The notes beneath the pieces are model-generated. The model saw only the letters and a program-made list of their open reading frames with translations, was not told where the DNA came from and made no database searches. Positions 48,495-57,787 of a stretch of 64,000 bases of DNA are shown here, piece by piece (the first letter of the stretch is position 1; each line of letters begins with the position of its first letter). The DNA is from Neptunomonas concharum. GTDB lineage: Bacteria > Pseudomonadota > Gammaproteobacteria > Pseudomonadales > Balneatricaceae. The translations under genes were made by a program, and so were the position numbers. The DNA lies in assembly GCF_008630635.1 (NCBI RefSeq), contig NZ_CP043869.1, forward strand, positions 2,976,501 to 3,040,500, read 5' to 3'.

Positions 48495-49517
48495 CTAGGC
48501 ATTCAGATAAGGCGCTACCAATCGTGCCATCATCTCAATATGGGCATCATCCGAATTGAGCGCTGGAATGTAACGGAAGCTCTCGCCACCGTTTTCCAAA
48601 AAGGTTTCGCGTGCCTCCGCATTGATCTCCTCGATAGTTTCTAGACAATCCGACGAGAAACCTGGGCAAATGACAGCAACACTTTTCACACCTGTAGCTG
48701 GTAGCGCTTCAAGGGTTTTATCCGTATAGGGTTGTAGCCAAGGTTCTCTACCAAAGCGCGATTGGAAGGTCGTTTTCACTTTTGCTTCATCCCAGCCCAT
48801 GCGCTCTCGCACCAGTCGGGTCGTCTGGTGGCAGAAACAATGATAAGGGTCGCCCTGTTTGAGATACCGTTCGGGCGTCCCGTGGTATGAAAACAGATAC
48901 AGATCAGGTGCCGCGTGATCAGACAGATCAGCCTCTAAACTACGACACAGCGCTTCTATATACGCGCCATGATTATGGTAACCATTAATAAAATGTAGCC
49001 CCGGCACCCATCGAGTCGTTTTGAAATGCTCAGCAAGTGCATCAAATGTAGAACCGCCTGTAGCACCCGAATATTGGGGGTACAGCGGGAGTACGATAAT
49101 CTCTCTAACATTTTGGGCAGCTAACTGATCTAACGCAGATGCGATGGAGGGGTTACCATAGCGCATCCCTAAAACAACAGGAATATAATTTTCACCGTGC
49201 TCTTTATCTAACAACGTTTGCAGCTTTTTCTGCTGATGCAGACTATGAACCATTAAAGGAGAGCCCTCTTCGGTCCAGACGGATTGATAAAGCTTTGCTG
49301 ACTTCGCAGGTCTGATGTTTAAGATGACACCATGCAAAATCATCCACCAGATAGGGCGAGGTACTTCGACGACACGTGGATCGCTCAAAAACTCCTTCAG
49401 GTAACGCTTTAAAGAGGCCTTATCCGGCGCATCCGGCGTGCCCAAATTACATAGCAGCACGCCTCTGCGCGGGCTTATACCTTTATGGTCATAGTCAGTC
49501 TGACCCTTATACTTCAT
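48495..49517 (-). CDS. hemH: Ferrochelatase
   Basis: 340 residues from the ATG at 49517, which follows GGGGAAGG. A TTG at 49529 lies inside that site. Family features are GVLLCNLGTPDAP at the N-terminus, LPLYPQYSGATGGS, the catalytic His in SYHGTPERY and Glu in CPGFSSDCLETIEE. CFCHQTT could supply Cys ligands as in some [2Fe-2S] forms, but the terminal Cys cluster of those enzymes is not evident. It inserts Fe2+ into protoporphyrin IX. The gene stands alone, and no Fur box is visible upstream. Confidence 0.96.
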   Translation of the reverse strand: MKYKGQTDYDHKGISPRRGVLLCNLGTPDAPDKASLKRYLKEFLSDPRVVEVPRPIWWMILHGVILNIRPAKSAKLYQSVWTEEGSPLMVHSLHQQKKLQTLLDKEHGENYIPVVLGMRYGNPSIASALDQLAAQNVREIIVLPLYPQYSGATGGSTFDALAEHFKTTRWVPGLHFINGYHNHGAYIEALCRSLEADLSDHAAPDLYLFSYHGTPERYLKQGDPYHCFCHQTTRLVRERMGWDEAKVKTTFQSRFGREPWLQPYTDKTLEALPATGVKSVAVICPGFSSDCLETIEEINAEARETFLENGGESFRYIPALNSDDAHIEMMARLVAPYLNA

Positions 49518-49637
49518 AACCTTCCCCAAAATAGCTACTTCTACGAGCCCAGCAACTTAACGGATCACTGATATTGTTGATCTAGTCCTTAAGGCGCAAC
49601 GTAAAAAACCTAAATCAACGGTGATACAAGGCATATG

Positions 49638-49994
49638 ATGCGCAAAACAATCGTTTTTTATGACGGAGGATGTCCGTTATGTTCCAAAGAGATCAAACAT
49701 TATCAGGGCATTGATAAGCAACAAAGCGTTATATGGAAAGATATTACCACAGAGCCATTGGAGCTAAAAAAATATGGGGTCACTTATGAGAGAGCGATGC
49801 AGGTATTCCATGTACTCTCTAACGACGGTGTCATGAAAACAGGCGCAGAAGCCTTTGTTCATCTGTGGAAACAACTCCCCTATTACCGCTGGCTGGGTCA
49901 TATAGTATCAACGCTACGATTAACGCCTTTGCTTCAGAAAGCCTACATGATCTTTGCAAAGCGACGCTATCAAAAGCGTTGCCAATGCTCATAA
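49638..49994 (+). CDS. DCC-family thiol-disulfide oxidoreductase-like protein (DUF393)
   Basis: 118 residues. Tandem ATGs at 49635 and 49638 exist; AAGG is better spaced to the second. The N-terminal FYDGGCPLCSKEI is the DxxCxxC 'DCC' motif, and LSNDGVMKTGAEAFVHLWKQL is the second conserved block. The fold is thioredoxin-like and a redox role is likely but unproven. It is convergent with mscS across a shared hairpin. Confidence 0.88.
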   Translation: MRKTIVFYDGGCPLCSKEIKHYQGIDKQQSVIWKDITTEPLELKKYGVTYERAMQVFHVLSNDGVMKTGAEAFVHLWKQLPYYRWLGHIVSTLRLTPLLQKAYMIFAKRRYQKRCQCS

Positions 49995-50032
49995 AAAGGA
50001 AAAAGGCCGGCACCCCACTAGAAAGTACCGGC
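49992..50032 (-). terminator. Terminator of mscS
   Basis: GCCGGCAC (50006-50013) pairs with GTACCGGC (50025-50032) through eight base pairs including one G-T. On the minus strand TTTTTCC-type T-rich sequence follows. It begins 14 bases after the mscS stop. Confidence 0.8.
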
Positions 50033-50045
50033 AAAAGGAAGGTTA

Positions 50046-50867
50046 TTACGATGCTTTCTGATGTAGATGTACATCCTGCTGTGGGAATGGAATAGTACAG
50101 CCCGCTTCTTCAACTGCGCTCTTTAGTCGCGGTAATATATCGAAATAGAAGCTCCAGTAGTCTTCAGTCTTCACAAAAGCGCGTACTAAAAAATCGATTG
50201 AGCTGTCGCCGAGATTCACTACGGCAACCACATTACCTTCATCTTGCAGTACCCGATCATCCTGTTGGATAACAGCTTCCAAAGCCGCTTTCGCTTTCTG
50301 CAAATCATCGCTGTAGGACACGCCAATACTCGACTCAACGGCCCTCACGGCACTGGCTGTATGATTAATGAGATTACCGTTAGCCAAAGGACCATTGGGT
50401 AGCACCAAAACACGCTTATCAAACGTTTCCAACGTCGTTACAAATATTCCTATATCTTTAACCACACCCTGTAATGATTGCGCTTCAAGGTAATCACCCA
50501 CCTTAAAAGGACGGAAAATAAGGATCATCACGCCGCCTGCGAAATTTGACAAGCTCCCTTGCAACGCCAAACCCACAGCCAGACCCGCCGCACCTAAAAT
50601 AGCTACAAAAGAGGTCGTTTCGATGCCCATCATGGAGGCGACACTGATGACCAGAAGCACCTTAAGAATGATATTAATACCGCTGGCTAAAAAGCTCGCT
50701 AATGTCTGATCTGGCAGTTTGTTAAAAACCGAACGCTCAAGTACGCGTGTAAAACGGGTAATCACCCAGATGCCGATAATCAGCACCAAAATCGCCATTA
50801 AAAACTGAGTACCGTACTCCAGTACCAGCGCCTTACCTTCTTCAAAATAAGATTCAAACTGTTCCAT
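50046..50867 (-). CDS. mscS: Small-conductance mechanosensitive channel MscS
   Basis: 273 residues. Three N-terminal membrane helices are followed by the pore helix AAGLAVGLALQGSLSNFAGGVMILIFRPFKVGDY, whose Ala/Gly packing is diagnostic of MscS. A beta domain (PNGPLANGNLINHT) and C-terminal alpha/beta cage domain (residues 180-265) come next. It is close to the 286 residues of E. coli MscS. The heptameric channel vents solutes under tension. It is divergent from the GTPase cassette across a 213-bp spacer. Confidence 0.96.
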   Translation of the reverse strand: MEQFESYFEEGKALVLEYGTQFLMAILVLIIGIWVITRFTRVLERSVFNKLPDQTLASFLASGINIILKVLLVISVASMMGIETTSFVAILGAAGLAVGLALQGSLSNFAGGVMILIFRPFKVGDYLEAQSLQGVVKDIGIFVTTLETFDKRVLVLPNGPLANGNLINHTASAVRAVESSIGVSYSDDLQKAKAALEAVIQQDDRVLQDEGNVVAVVNLGDSSIDFLVRAFVKTEDYWSFYFDILPRLKSAVEEAGCTIPFPQQDVHLHQKAS

Positions 50868-51080
50868 AGGGAACCCCCAGGGTCACATATTTATGAATGA
50901 ACAGCAGATTATCGATAGCAGTCATGAAGACTAGATGAACGGATTCAACAAATGCTTAAGAGAAATATGAACACAAAATAAACATTTAATATTTCAGTAA
51001 CATACAGATGCTTTAATCCGTTGCCTCAACACTTTCTACGCTACATATCTACGCAGTATTCAGAACTTCAGGGTAATATC

Positions 51081-52052
51081 GTGACTGAGCACAAGTTGAT
51101 TTTTGTCGGCCCTGTGGGTTCAGGAAAAACAACCGCCATCTCCTCACTGAGTGATGAGGAAAGCCTACGTACTGACGCCAAAGCCTCAGATATAACCGGT
51201 ATTCGCAAGCAAACCACCACCGTTGCGTTGGATTATGGCCAGATCAGTTTGTCTGATGATCATAAAGTGCGCTTGTATGGTACGCCGGGACAGGTAAGGT
51301 TTAGCTTTATGTGGGACCTGCTCGCAAATGACTTAGCGGCGGATTCCCATAGTGTAGTTTTGCTGTTGGATAACACACGAAACCAGCCGCTACGGGATCT
51401 TAAATTTTACACTCAGGAGTTTGCACAACTCATTCATCGGTCGCGCCTTATGATTGGCGTAACTCGCTCTGATGTTCGTGATGAACCCACACTATCCCAC
51501 TATCACAATTGGGTAGAAGAGTTGAATCTCCAGGCAGAGATCTTTTTTATTGATGCTCGCCGAAAAGAAACAATGCTCTCCCTCCTGAAATGCGCACTGC
51601 CCTCTGAGATACCTGAATCCGCTTGGGAGCAGTATCGGCAAACAACCAGAGAAACAATCGACATTACAGAGAGCGAAAGTTCACCTCAAACCCAAGACAC
51701 AACCCCTTTTCAAGGAGATCATCTGGTGATTAAAGAGAGCATCGTCACCGATATTCTAAATGTTCGAGGCGTACAAGGAGCCGTTCTAGCTAATGCAATG
51801 GGCGATATACTCACCTCATCATTAGACAATCCCGAGCTAGAAGAATACATCGGCTACATGGCTGGTATGGTGCCTGCTTTTCAGGCCGCATCCGCTTTTG
51901 ATAACGCCCGCTCCATTCTGGTCAAAAGCCCGTCAGGCAACAACCTGAGTATTTTTATAGAAGATGATCAGGTACTTGGGGTGCTATCCGCGCAACGTAC
52001 ATCAGTAAGAACCCTCAAACAGCAGGTTGAAGATATTCTGCAATGGGAATAA
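51081..52052 (+). CDS. Ras-like GTPase fused to a Roadblock/LC7 domain
   Basis: 323 residues from the GTG at 51081 (CAGGG seven bases upstream). A TTG at 51021 would add 20 residues ahead of the P-loop. The first 170 residues form a small GTPase: P-loop GPVGSGKTTAI (about 10-20), a TTTVALDYG switch I region, LYGTPGQVRF in place of DxxG (switch II) and GVTRSDV in place of NKxD. The last 105 residues are a Roadblock/LC7 domain (VTDILNVRGVQGAVLANAMG...VLGVLSAQRTSVRTLKQQVEDIL). In MglA/MglB systems these two functions are separate proteins and the Roadblock unit is the GTPase activator. Here they are covalently linked. It heads a three-gene unit. Confidence 0.88.
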   Translation: MTEHKLIFVGPVGSGKTTAISSLSDEESLRTDAKASDITGIRKQTTTVALDYGQISLSDDHKVRLYGTPGQVRFSFMWDLLANDLAADSHSVVLLLDNTRNQPLRDLKFYTQEFAQLIHRSRLMIGVTRSDVRDEPTLSHYHNWVEELNLQAEIFFIDARRKETMLSLLKCALPSEIPESAWEQYRQTTRETIDITESESSPQTQDTTPFQGDHLVIKESIVTDILNVRGVQGAVLANAMGDILTSSLDNPELEEYIGYMAGMVPAFQAASAFDNARSILVKSPSGNNLSIFIEDDQVLGVLSAQRTSVRTLKQQVEDILQWE

Positions 52053-52056
52053 TCCA

Positions 52057-52722
52057 ATGAACGTACTGAATGACTTTCAATTTTTAGGCGGTGTTCGTCA
52101 TGTGTGTGTCATTAGAGAAGGGGGCATTACAGGCTCAACCTTCCCCGAACTACTACACGACAACCTAACCGCCGCAGCTCGTATGATGCTACAAATGCTA
52201 GCGGGCATACAATCGCTTAATGAAAAACACAATGAAGTCCATATCGAGATGGATGATAGCCAGCTAATTGGTGTGCAACTATCCGACAATACCCTGTTTG
52301 TGTTGATGGCGGACCGGGAGATCAACCACGCGTTGATTAATACAGCCATTCGTTCAGCACGTCCTGCTCTGCTAAAGCTTGAGTCACCAACCAAGGCGAG
52401 TAGCTCTCAAGATAAAACAGCAGCGCAAACCAGCGTACCACCTACCTTGCAACCAGGGACGGCCAGCAATAAAGCGTCTTTGAAGCCTCTTCTTAAAAAG
52501 ATAGCTTTAGTGTTAGCAGATTATGTCGGCCCTGCTGCAACCGTACTGTTTCAACGCACCTATACTCTGTGGTCTCAAGAAGGCCAACCCAGTCATGAGC
52601 GCCTACCTCAACTAACATCCAAAATGGCAGCTTTTATAGAGAACACCGACAAGCGAACACAGTTTTTATTACGCACCACTGACTTGATTTCAGATCAGAG
52701 CACAGGAGAAACAACGGCATGA
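52057..52722 (+). CDS. Roadblock-like signalling protein with helical C-terminal domain
   Basis: 221 residues from the ATG at 52057, 4 bp after the GTPase stop. Residues 1-110 resemble Roadblock/LC7 (FLGGVRHVCVIREGGITGSTFPELLHDNLTAAARMMLQML...VQLSDNTLFVLMADREINHALINTAI). A low-complexity Ser/Thr/Pro/Gln linker (about 112-145) follows. The C-terminal helical domain has LADYVGPAATVLFQRTYTLW, a pattern I have seen described at the end of bacterial signalling kinases (DUF8082-like), but this match is tentative. It probably heterodimerises with the Roadblock domain of the upstream protein. Confidence 0.75.
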   Translation: MNVLNDFQFLGGVRHVCVIREGGITGSTFPELLHDNLTAAARMMLQMLAGIQSLNEKHNEVHIEMDDSQLIGVQLSDNTLFVLMADREINHALINTAIRSARPALLKLESPTKASSSQDKTAAQTSVPPTLQPGTASNKASLKPLLKKIALVLADYVGPAATVLFQRTYTLWSQEGQPSHERLPQLTSKMAAFIENTDKRTQFLLRTTDLISDQSTGETTA

Positions 52723-53912
52723 AATCCATTCGCAGCCGAATTGAGCGCACCCTAATCGCTGCCGCTCTGATTCCCATCGCACTCATCGCTCTATACGTCT
52801 ACCTCTCAACTCATCAGACGCTAACCAACTCCGGTATTGAGAGCAGTAACCGCCAAGTAGAGTTATTGGCCAGCAGTGTCGAAGGCACGCTCGCACACGT
52901 TCCCGGCGATCTGTTTTACCTGAGAGACTCCAACTCAATGCATCATTACGGTCGAGCCTTGGTGATCAATGACGCAAAGGCAAAAGAAGAGTATGGCCGC
53001 AGTATTGCTAGGGATTTTCTAAGTATTGTCAAAAACCGCCGTATCTATAACCAAATTCGTTTTATAGGCGCCGACGGCAAGGAGTTAATTCGAGTTGAGC
53101 ACAATGAAAAAGAGGGCAACAGCCGCATTCTCCAAAGCGAACTATTGCAAGACAAAAGCCAATCTATCCACTTTAATAATACCGCCAAACTCAACTTCGG
53201 GGACTACTACATCTCCCCTATCGACTTAAATAGAGAAGCGGGCGAAATTGAAAAGCCGATACGTCCGACCATTCGCTTCGCCACGCCTATATTTGCCGTG
53301 GGAGAACGCTTTGTCGGTGAGATCATTCTGAATGTGGATGCAGATGCATTTCTAAGTATGGTTCGCAACGCCAATAATACCCAGGGTCTTAGTTTCGCCT
53401 TAAGTGATGTCGATGGATACTTAATGGAAAATCAGAATCCAGTACTCAATTGGGGAAGCTCTCTCAATCTTTCTCATGGGGGCAACCTAAAGCAGCTTAT
53501 CTCTGCCAATGTTGTCCAACAAATAACTGAGAGCCAAAATCTTACCACGTTGGAATCAGACGATAAGCTGATCACCGCTCGGCCACTCTTTGCAGCGGCT
53601 GGGCAGCAGCAACCCATGGGCTATCTTGTAGCCTTTGCTGAAAAATCAACCGTGTTAAAACTGTTGGATCATTTCTTAATCGCCTTCGCCATCTTCTTTG
53701 TACTCTCTGTCATCGTCGCCGTTATCGTTGCCAGGGTACTGTCCTCAACCATGACGGCGCCACTTATCTATCTGACTCAAGCCGCTGATCGCCTGAGCAA
53801 AGGCGATATGAACACTGAGATACAGATAAAGTCTGGAGATGAGATACAGTCACTGGCTGAGGCATTTGAGCGGCTACGAGAATCCGTGAAGTTGTTGATG
53901 AAGCTCGGATGA
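52719..53912 (+). CDS. Membrane receptor: Cache sensor plus HAMP, no output domain
   Basis: 397 residues. An N-terminal membrane helix (about 10-31) and a second one (about 318-340) flank a 285-residue periplasmic region of dCache type (NSMHHYGRALVIND, YNQIRFIGADGKELIRVE, GEIILNVDADAFLSMV). A HAMP domain (about 340-392) ends the protein. There is no kinase, GGDEF, EAL or methyl-accepting domain. The start overlaps the preceding stop by 4 bp, so the receptor and the GTPase/Roadblock proteins are made together. The simplest reading is that HAMP output is transmitted to these two proteins. Confidence 0.87.
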   Translation: MKSIRSRIERTLIAAALIPIALIALYVYLSTHQTLTNSGIESSNRQVELLASSVEGTLAHVPGDLFYLRDSNSMHHYGRALVINDAKAKEEYGRSIARDFLSIVKNRRIYNQIRFIGADGKELIRVEHNEKEGNSRILQSELLQDKSQSIHFNNTAKLNFGDYYISPIDLNREAGEIEKPIRPTIRFATPIFAVGERFVGEIILNVDADAFLSMVRNANNTQGLSFALSDVDGYLMENQNPVLNWGSSLNLSHGGNLKQLISANVVQQITESQNLTTLESDDKLITARPLFAAAGQQQPMGYLVAFAEKSTVLKLLDHFLIAFAIFFVLSVIVAVIVARVLSSTMTAPLIYLTQAADRLSKGDMNTEIQIKSGDEIQSLAEAFERLRESVKLLMKLG

Positions 53913-53946
53913 GTCATCAAAGCTTCGCGGATACCCGCAGTAGTAA

Positions 53947-54426
53947 TCAACTTTGTATATGAGCTTCCATCTCTTCGCCTATTTTTTTACGCATATCCAT
54001 CAGGCGAATAGCTGAATCTCTTAGCTCAATATCTTCTGGCGTTTCAGGAACCCATTCCGGAACGTCAGTCGTTTGGCCCTGATCATCTACGGCTACCATG
54101 ATGACGATGCAATGAGTCGTGAGATAGCGTTTAGTATTTTTAGGGTCACCTGCGCGTACATCCAAAGCGATGTGCATGGAACTGCGACCGGTGTAGATCA
54201 CTTTTGCAGCGACTTCCACAATGCTGCCCACATGAATAGGCTTCACAAAGCGAATGCCCCCTGCATAAGCCGTAATACAGTACTTTCCACTCCACCCTGC
54301 AGCACAGGCGTACGCTGCTAAATCGATCCATTTCATGACGGCACCGCCATGTACTTTACCGCCAAAGTTGACATCTGCGGGCTCTGCAAGAAATCTCAGG
54401 GTGAGTTGACGTTCTTTACCTGACAT
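53947..54426 (-). CDS. Acyl-CoA thioesterase, YciA-like hot-dog fold
   Basis: 159 residues. The hot-dog core has ADVNFGGKVHGGAVMKWIDLAAYACA, with the catalytic Asp and the helix that follows, then IRFVKPIHVGSIVEVAAKV and GRSSMHIALDV. This is the YciA/BACH-like acyl-CoA hydrolase group acting on short- to long-chain acyl-CoA. Its C-terminal tail is longer than in YciA. It is convergent with the receptor gene and close to the thiolase/RND region but on a separate transcript. Confidence 0.9.
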   Translation of the reverse strand: MSGKERQLTLRFLAEPADVNFGGKVHGGAVMKWIDLAAYACAAGWSGKYCITAYAGGIRFVKPIHVGSIVEVAAKVIYTGRSSMHIALDVRAGDPKNTKRYLTTHCIVIMVAVDDQGQTTDVPEWVPETPEDIELRDSAIRLMDMRKKIGEEMEAHIQS

Positions 54427-54570
54427 GGAGTACCTACTCTTGTTGCTGGGATAGATTTAAAACCTTAGTCTATTCCAAGCAGCAACGAATAGCAGCAGTT
54501 TCTCACAGCCGGCCTGATGACACGCCCCAATTTACCCCATATCGCTTAAAAGAGTACCGTTGATACGGCA

Positions 54571-55422
54571 TTAGGCGTGACTGTTCAGCAGCTGCCGAAG
54601 ATCCTCCGCTAACCCTTCTCTCAGTACTAATACATCACACGTTAGCCTATCCAATATTCGTTCTGCAGTATTACCCAGCAACATACCGGTTAAACCGTCT
54701 CTTGCCCGTGTTCCGATGACCACCAACGCAGCATCTTCAGCTTCGGCTACATGGGGGATCCAGTATTCTGGCGGACCTTCACCAATCAGGTAACGCTTAC
54801 AGTCGAGCTTCATGTCAGACAATAAGTGCTCTGCGGCCTGTCGGGCACGCGCTTCCAATAATGAAACGGATTGATTTTCAGGTTCAGCAGCTAACATCGG
54901 CGGCGCATATGACACCACCACATTTAATTGAGCCTGAGCTTCTGTACTGATAAAACCCGCCATCATTAGCACAGCACGGCTTAAATTGAGGCGATTCTCT
55001 TTTTGACTTAAGGGATCAATAGCGGCCATGACTTTTCCGCCCTCCCATAAGCTGTCTCGCTTCACCAAGAGTACAGGGCATGGCGCTTGCCGTAATAACT
55101 GCCAATCCACAGGCGCAAGAAGCCCTTTATGATCATCCTCACAGCTTTTAATCAGCAGAGAGAAATGATCCTCTTGCCAGCGTTTTTGTACAACGTTGAG
55201 CAGCCTACCCGCCTCTGTATAGTGAGACTCGATCGCCATACCCGATACTTGCAATTCAGCAACCAAGCGCATTAGTGGATGATCGGGTAACGGATTAAAC
55301 AACCACAACAAGTCGAGCTGGCATCCCATACGATCGGCAATCAACACACCACGTTTGAATGCTTTTTCTGCCGCTTCGCTGGCATCAAGCGCTACCAATA
55401 CTTTTTTATTAAACAGCATCAC
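54571..55422 (-). CDS. Universal stress protein, two-domain
   Basis: 283 residues made of two UspA-like halves. The first half (LVALDASEAAEKAFKRG...APCPVLLVKRD) and the second (...VVIGTRARDGLTGMLLGNTAERILDRLTCDVLVLR) end in the family pattern. GTRARDGLTGMLLGNTAE contains the ATP-phosphate loop G-2x-G-9x-G(S/T). It overlaps the RND gene stop region by 14 bp and is the last gene of the thiolase/YCF48/RND operon. Its role is probably stress or energy-dependent modulation. Confidence 0.9.
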   Translation of the reverse strand: MMLFNKKVLVALDASEAAEKAFKRGVLIADRMGCQLDLLWLFNPLPDHPLMRLVAELQVSGMAIESHYTEAGRLLNVVQKRWQEDHFSLLIKSCEDDHKGLLAPVDWQLLRQAPCPVLLVKRDSLWEGGKVMAAIDPLSQKENRLNLSRAVLMMAGFISTEAQAQLNVVVSYAPPMLAAEPENQSVSLLEARARQAAEHLLSDMKLDCKRYLIGEGPPEYWIPHVAEAEDAALVVIGTRARDGLTGMLLGNTAERILDRLTCDVLVLREGLAEDLRQLLNSHA

Positions 55423-57787
55423 TCTTCTCCCGAGCCTGAACCGTTTCTCTTTTGTGAAGCAGGCAAGCCAGTGCAGGTAGCAAAATTAAGGCGCCCAACA
55501 TATTCCAAAGGAACATAAAGGTTAGCAATATCCCCATATCTGCCTGGAATTTAATAGGAGACATGACCCACAAAACCACACCAATCGCCAAGGTTAAACC
55601 TGTAAAAGCAACCGAAGAGCCTGTCGTTTTTAGGGTAGCTAAATAAGCATCAGGCAGGGATTTTCCTTGTACAAGATAGGTACTCAACCGCGAATAAATA
55701 TAGATACCATAATCCACACCAATACCAACCCCCAATGCAATCACTGGCAATGTGGCGACTTTAACGCCAATGCCTAGATGAGCCATTAAAGCCTGACAAA
55801 GTACAGACGTTAACGCCAATGGTGCAATAATGCAGATAACCGTTTTGATAGAGCGGAACGTTAATAAGCAGAGAATACTCACCACGCCATATACCCACGC
55901 TAACATTTCATATTGGGCGGTAGCGATCACTTCATTGGTCGCGGCTTCAAAACCACTATTACCTGCGGCCATTTCGAAGGTCAGCGATTCACTGTTATGC
56001 TCACCCGCGAAGCGTGCAACTGCAGAGGATACACCTTGCAGCGTTTCAGCCTTATGATCATCCAAAAAGATAATCACCGGTAATAGAGAGCAACTTCCGT
56101 TCATAAAACCTGAAGGCACATAAGAGAGTGACGCATTGATCACAAACTGGTTACGACTGACACTGCGCCATTTCAGATTTCCTTCATTGAGACCAGAGGT
56201 CACTCGCTTAGATACATCAACAAGAGATACGCTATTTTGAACGCCGGGAACACTTGTTAAGTAGTGCTGAAAACGATCCACCATGGATAGGGTTTCGAAG
56301 CGTGTACACTGCTCCTCAGGAGTCGTTGCCATCACCACAAAAATATCGCTGGAGGTAGAGTAGTTAGCGGTTACAAACGCGTTATCCAAGTTATAACGGG
56401 AATCTGCTCTTAGTTCAGGAGCACCCTTATCTAGATCACCAATTTTCAGATTCTGGCTACCATAGAGACCGAGACCAAGGGCTACAAGCGCAAACACGAC
56501 AGCAATAACCGCTCCTGAGGGACGGGCAAAAACGGTCAAAGGCATCCATAAAGAGGTAGGCTTGTCTTGGGACGCTCGCATTTTCACAATAGCTTTTTGC
56601 CCAACGCCTACGTATGACATCAGTAAGGGTAGTAACAATAAGTTCGTCAGAATAATCACCGCCACACCAATAGATGCCGCGACAGCCAGATCCTGAATCA
56701 CTTGAATCTCAATCACCATTAGGGTGACAAAACCTAATCCATCTGAGAGCAGAGCGGTCAATCCAGGTATATAGATGGCACGGAAGGCTCTTCGGGCAGC
56801 CAGCCAACTATCCGCACCTTCTGCTTGCTCAAGACGAACGGTATTAACAACCTGAACACCGTGGCTGACACCAATGGCAAAGACTAAAAAGGGAACCAAC
56901 ATTGAGTAGGGATCCAGTCCATACCCTAGCGCTTTTAGAATCCCCATCTGCCATATCACGGCAACCAGTGAGCAGGTTAAGGGGATTAATGTCCCTGTAA
57001 TGCTGCCAGAATAGAGGTAAAGCAGCACCAGTGTCACACCAATGGCGATCGCAAAAAAGAGCGCGACGGACTTAGCACCCTCGATTAGATCACCCACTAT
57101 TTTGGCAAATCCGGTGATACGTATACCTATCTGATCCGACTCATATTTTTGCCTGATCAGTTTCTCCACCTTTTCAGAGAAAGCTTGATAGTTCAACTTC
57201 TCGCCGGTTTCAGGGTCTTTATCAAACAAAGGCATCTGGATAATGGCCGACTTAAAGTCGTTGGCTACCAGAATCCCTACCTGTCCTGAGCGCAGAATAT
57301 TGGTACGTATCTGAGCCAGACTATCGGCGCTTCCATCATATTCAGGCGGGATAACCGGCCCACCCACAAAGCCCTCTTCGGTCACCTCGGTCCAGCGCAC
57401 GTTCGGCGTCCAGATTGACTTTAATGCAGAGCGATCCACACCTGAGATAAAAAAGGCTTCATCCGTTACTTGTTTTAAGGTGTTCTGATATTCGGCCGAG
57501 AAGATATCACCTTGTTTAGCCTCCACCACCACGCGCAGACTATTACCTAAACCAGAAAGATCGTCGCGGTAGCGCAGATAGTTTTCGACATAAGGGTGTT
57601 GTGTCGGGATCATTTTAACGAAGCTGGCATCAGGGCGGATCTGTACAGCCTGAAATCCTAGCCATAGTGTCATTAAAACAAACAGTACCAGCACCGGTAA
57701 GCGCTTATGGAACAGCACCCGTTCGATCACTTGCTCTGATAGTTTGATGGGGCCTAGCAACTTGCTTGATACGGAAGAGCCGCTCAT
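55409..57787 (-). CDS. RND/MMPL family membrane transporter
   Basis: 792 residues with about twelve membrane helices in two 5+1 repeats separated by large periplasmic loops (about 40-240 and 430-615). MMPL/sterol-sensing-domain features are GVSHGVQVVNTVR in the first half and VIALGVGIGVDYGIYIYSRL in the second, with Asp in TM4/TM10. Its relatives (HpnN, MmpL) export lipids or hydrophobic compounds. The gene is 4 bp overlapped with the YCF48 gene, so the two are translationally coupled, which is a common pair in gammaproteobacteria. The substrate is unknown. Confidence 0.9.
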   Translation of the reverse strand: MSGSSVSSKLLGPIKLSEQVIERVLFHKRLPVLVLFVLMTLWLGFQAVQIRPDASFVKMIPTQHPYVENYLRYRDDLSGLGNSLRVVVEAKQGDIFSAEYQNTLKQVTDEAFFISGVDRSALKSIWTPNVRWTEVTEEGFVGGPVIPPEYDGSADSLAQIRTNILRSGQVGILVANDFKSAIIQMPLFDKDPETGEKLNYQAFSEKVEKLIRQKYESDQIGIRITGFAKIVGDLIEGAKSVALFFAIAIGVTLVLLYLYSGSITGTLIPLTCSLVAVIWQMGILKALGYGLDPYSMLVPFLVFAIGVSHGVQVVNTVRLEQAEGADSWLAARRAFRAIYIPGLTALLSDGLGFVTLMVIEIQVIQDLAVAASIGVAVIILTNLLLLPLLMSYVGVGQKAIVKMRASQDKPTSLWMPLTVFARPSGAVIAVVFALVALGLGLYGSQNLKIGDLDKGAPELRADSRYNLDNAFVTANYSTSSDIFVVMATTPEEQCTRFETLSMVDRFQHYLTSVPGVQNSVSLVDVSKRVTSGLNEGNLKWRSVSRNQFVINASLSYVPSGFMNGSCSLLPVIIFLDDHKAETLQGVSSAVARFAGEHNSESLTFEMAAGNSGFEAATNEVIATAQYEMLAWVYGVVSILCLLTFRSIKTVICIIAPLALTSVLCQALMAHLGIGVKVATLPVIALGVGIGVDYGIYIYSRLSTYLVQGKSLPDAYLATLKTTGSSVAFTGLTLAIGVVLWVMSPIKFQADMGILLTFMFLWNMLGALILLPALACLLHKRETVQAREKSDAV

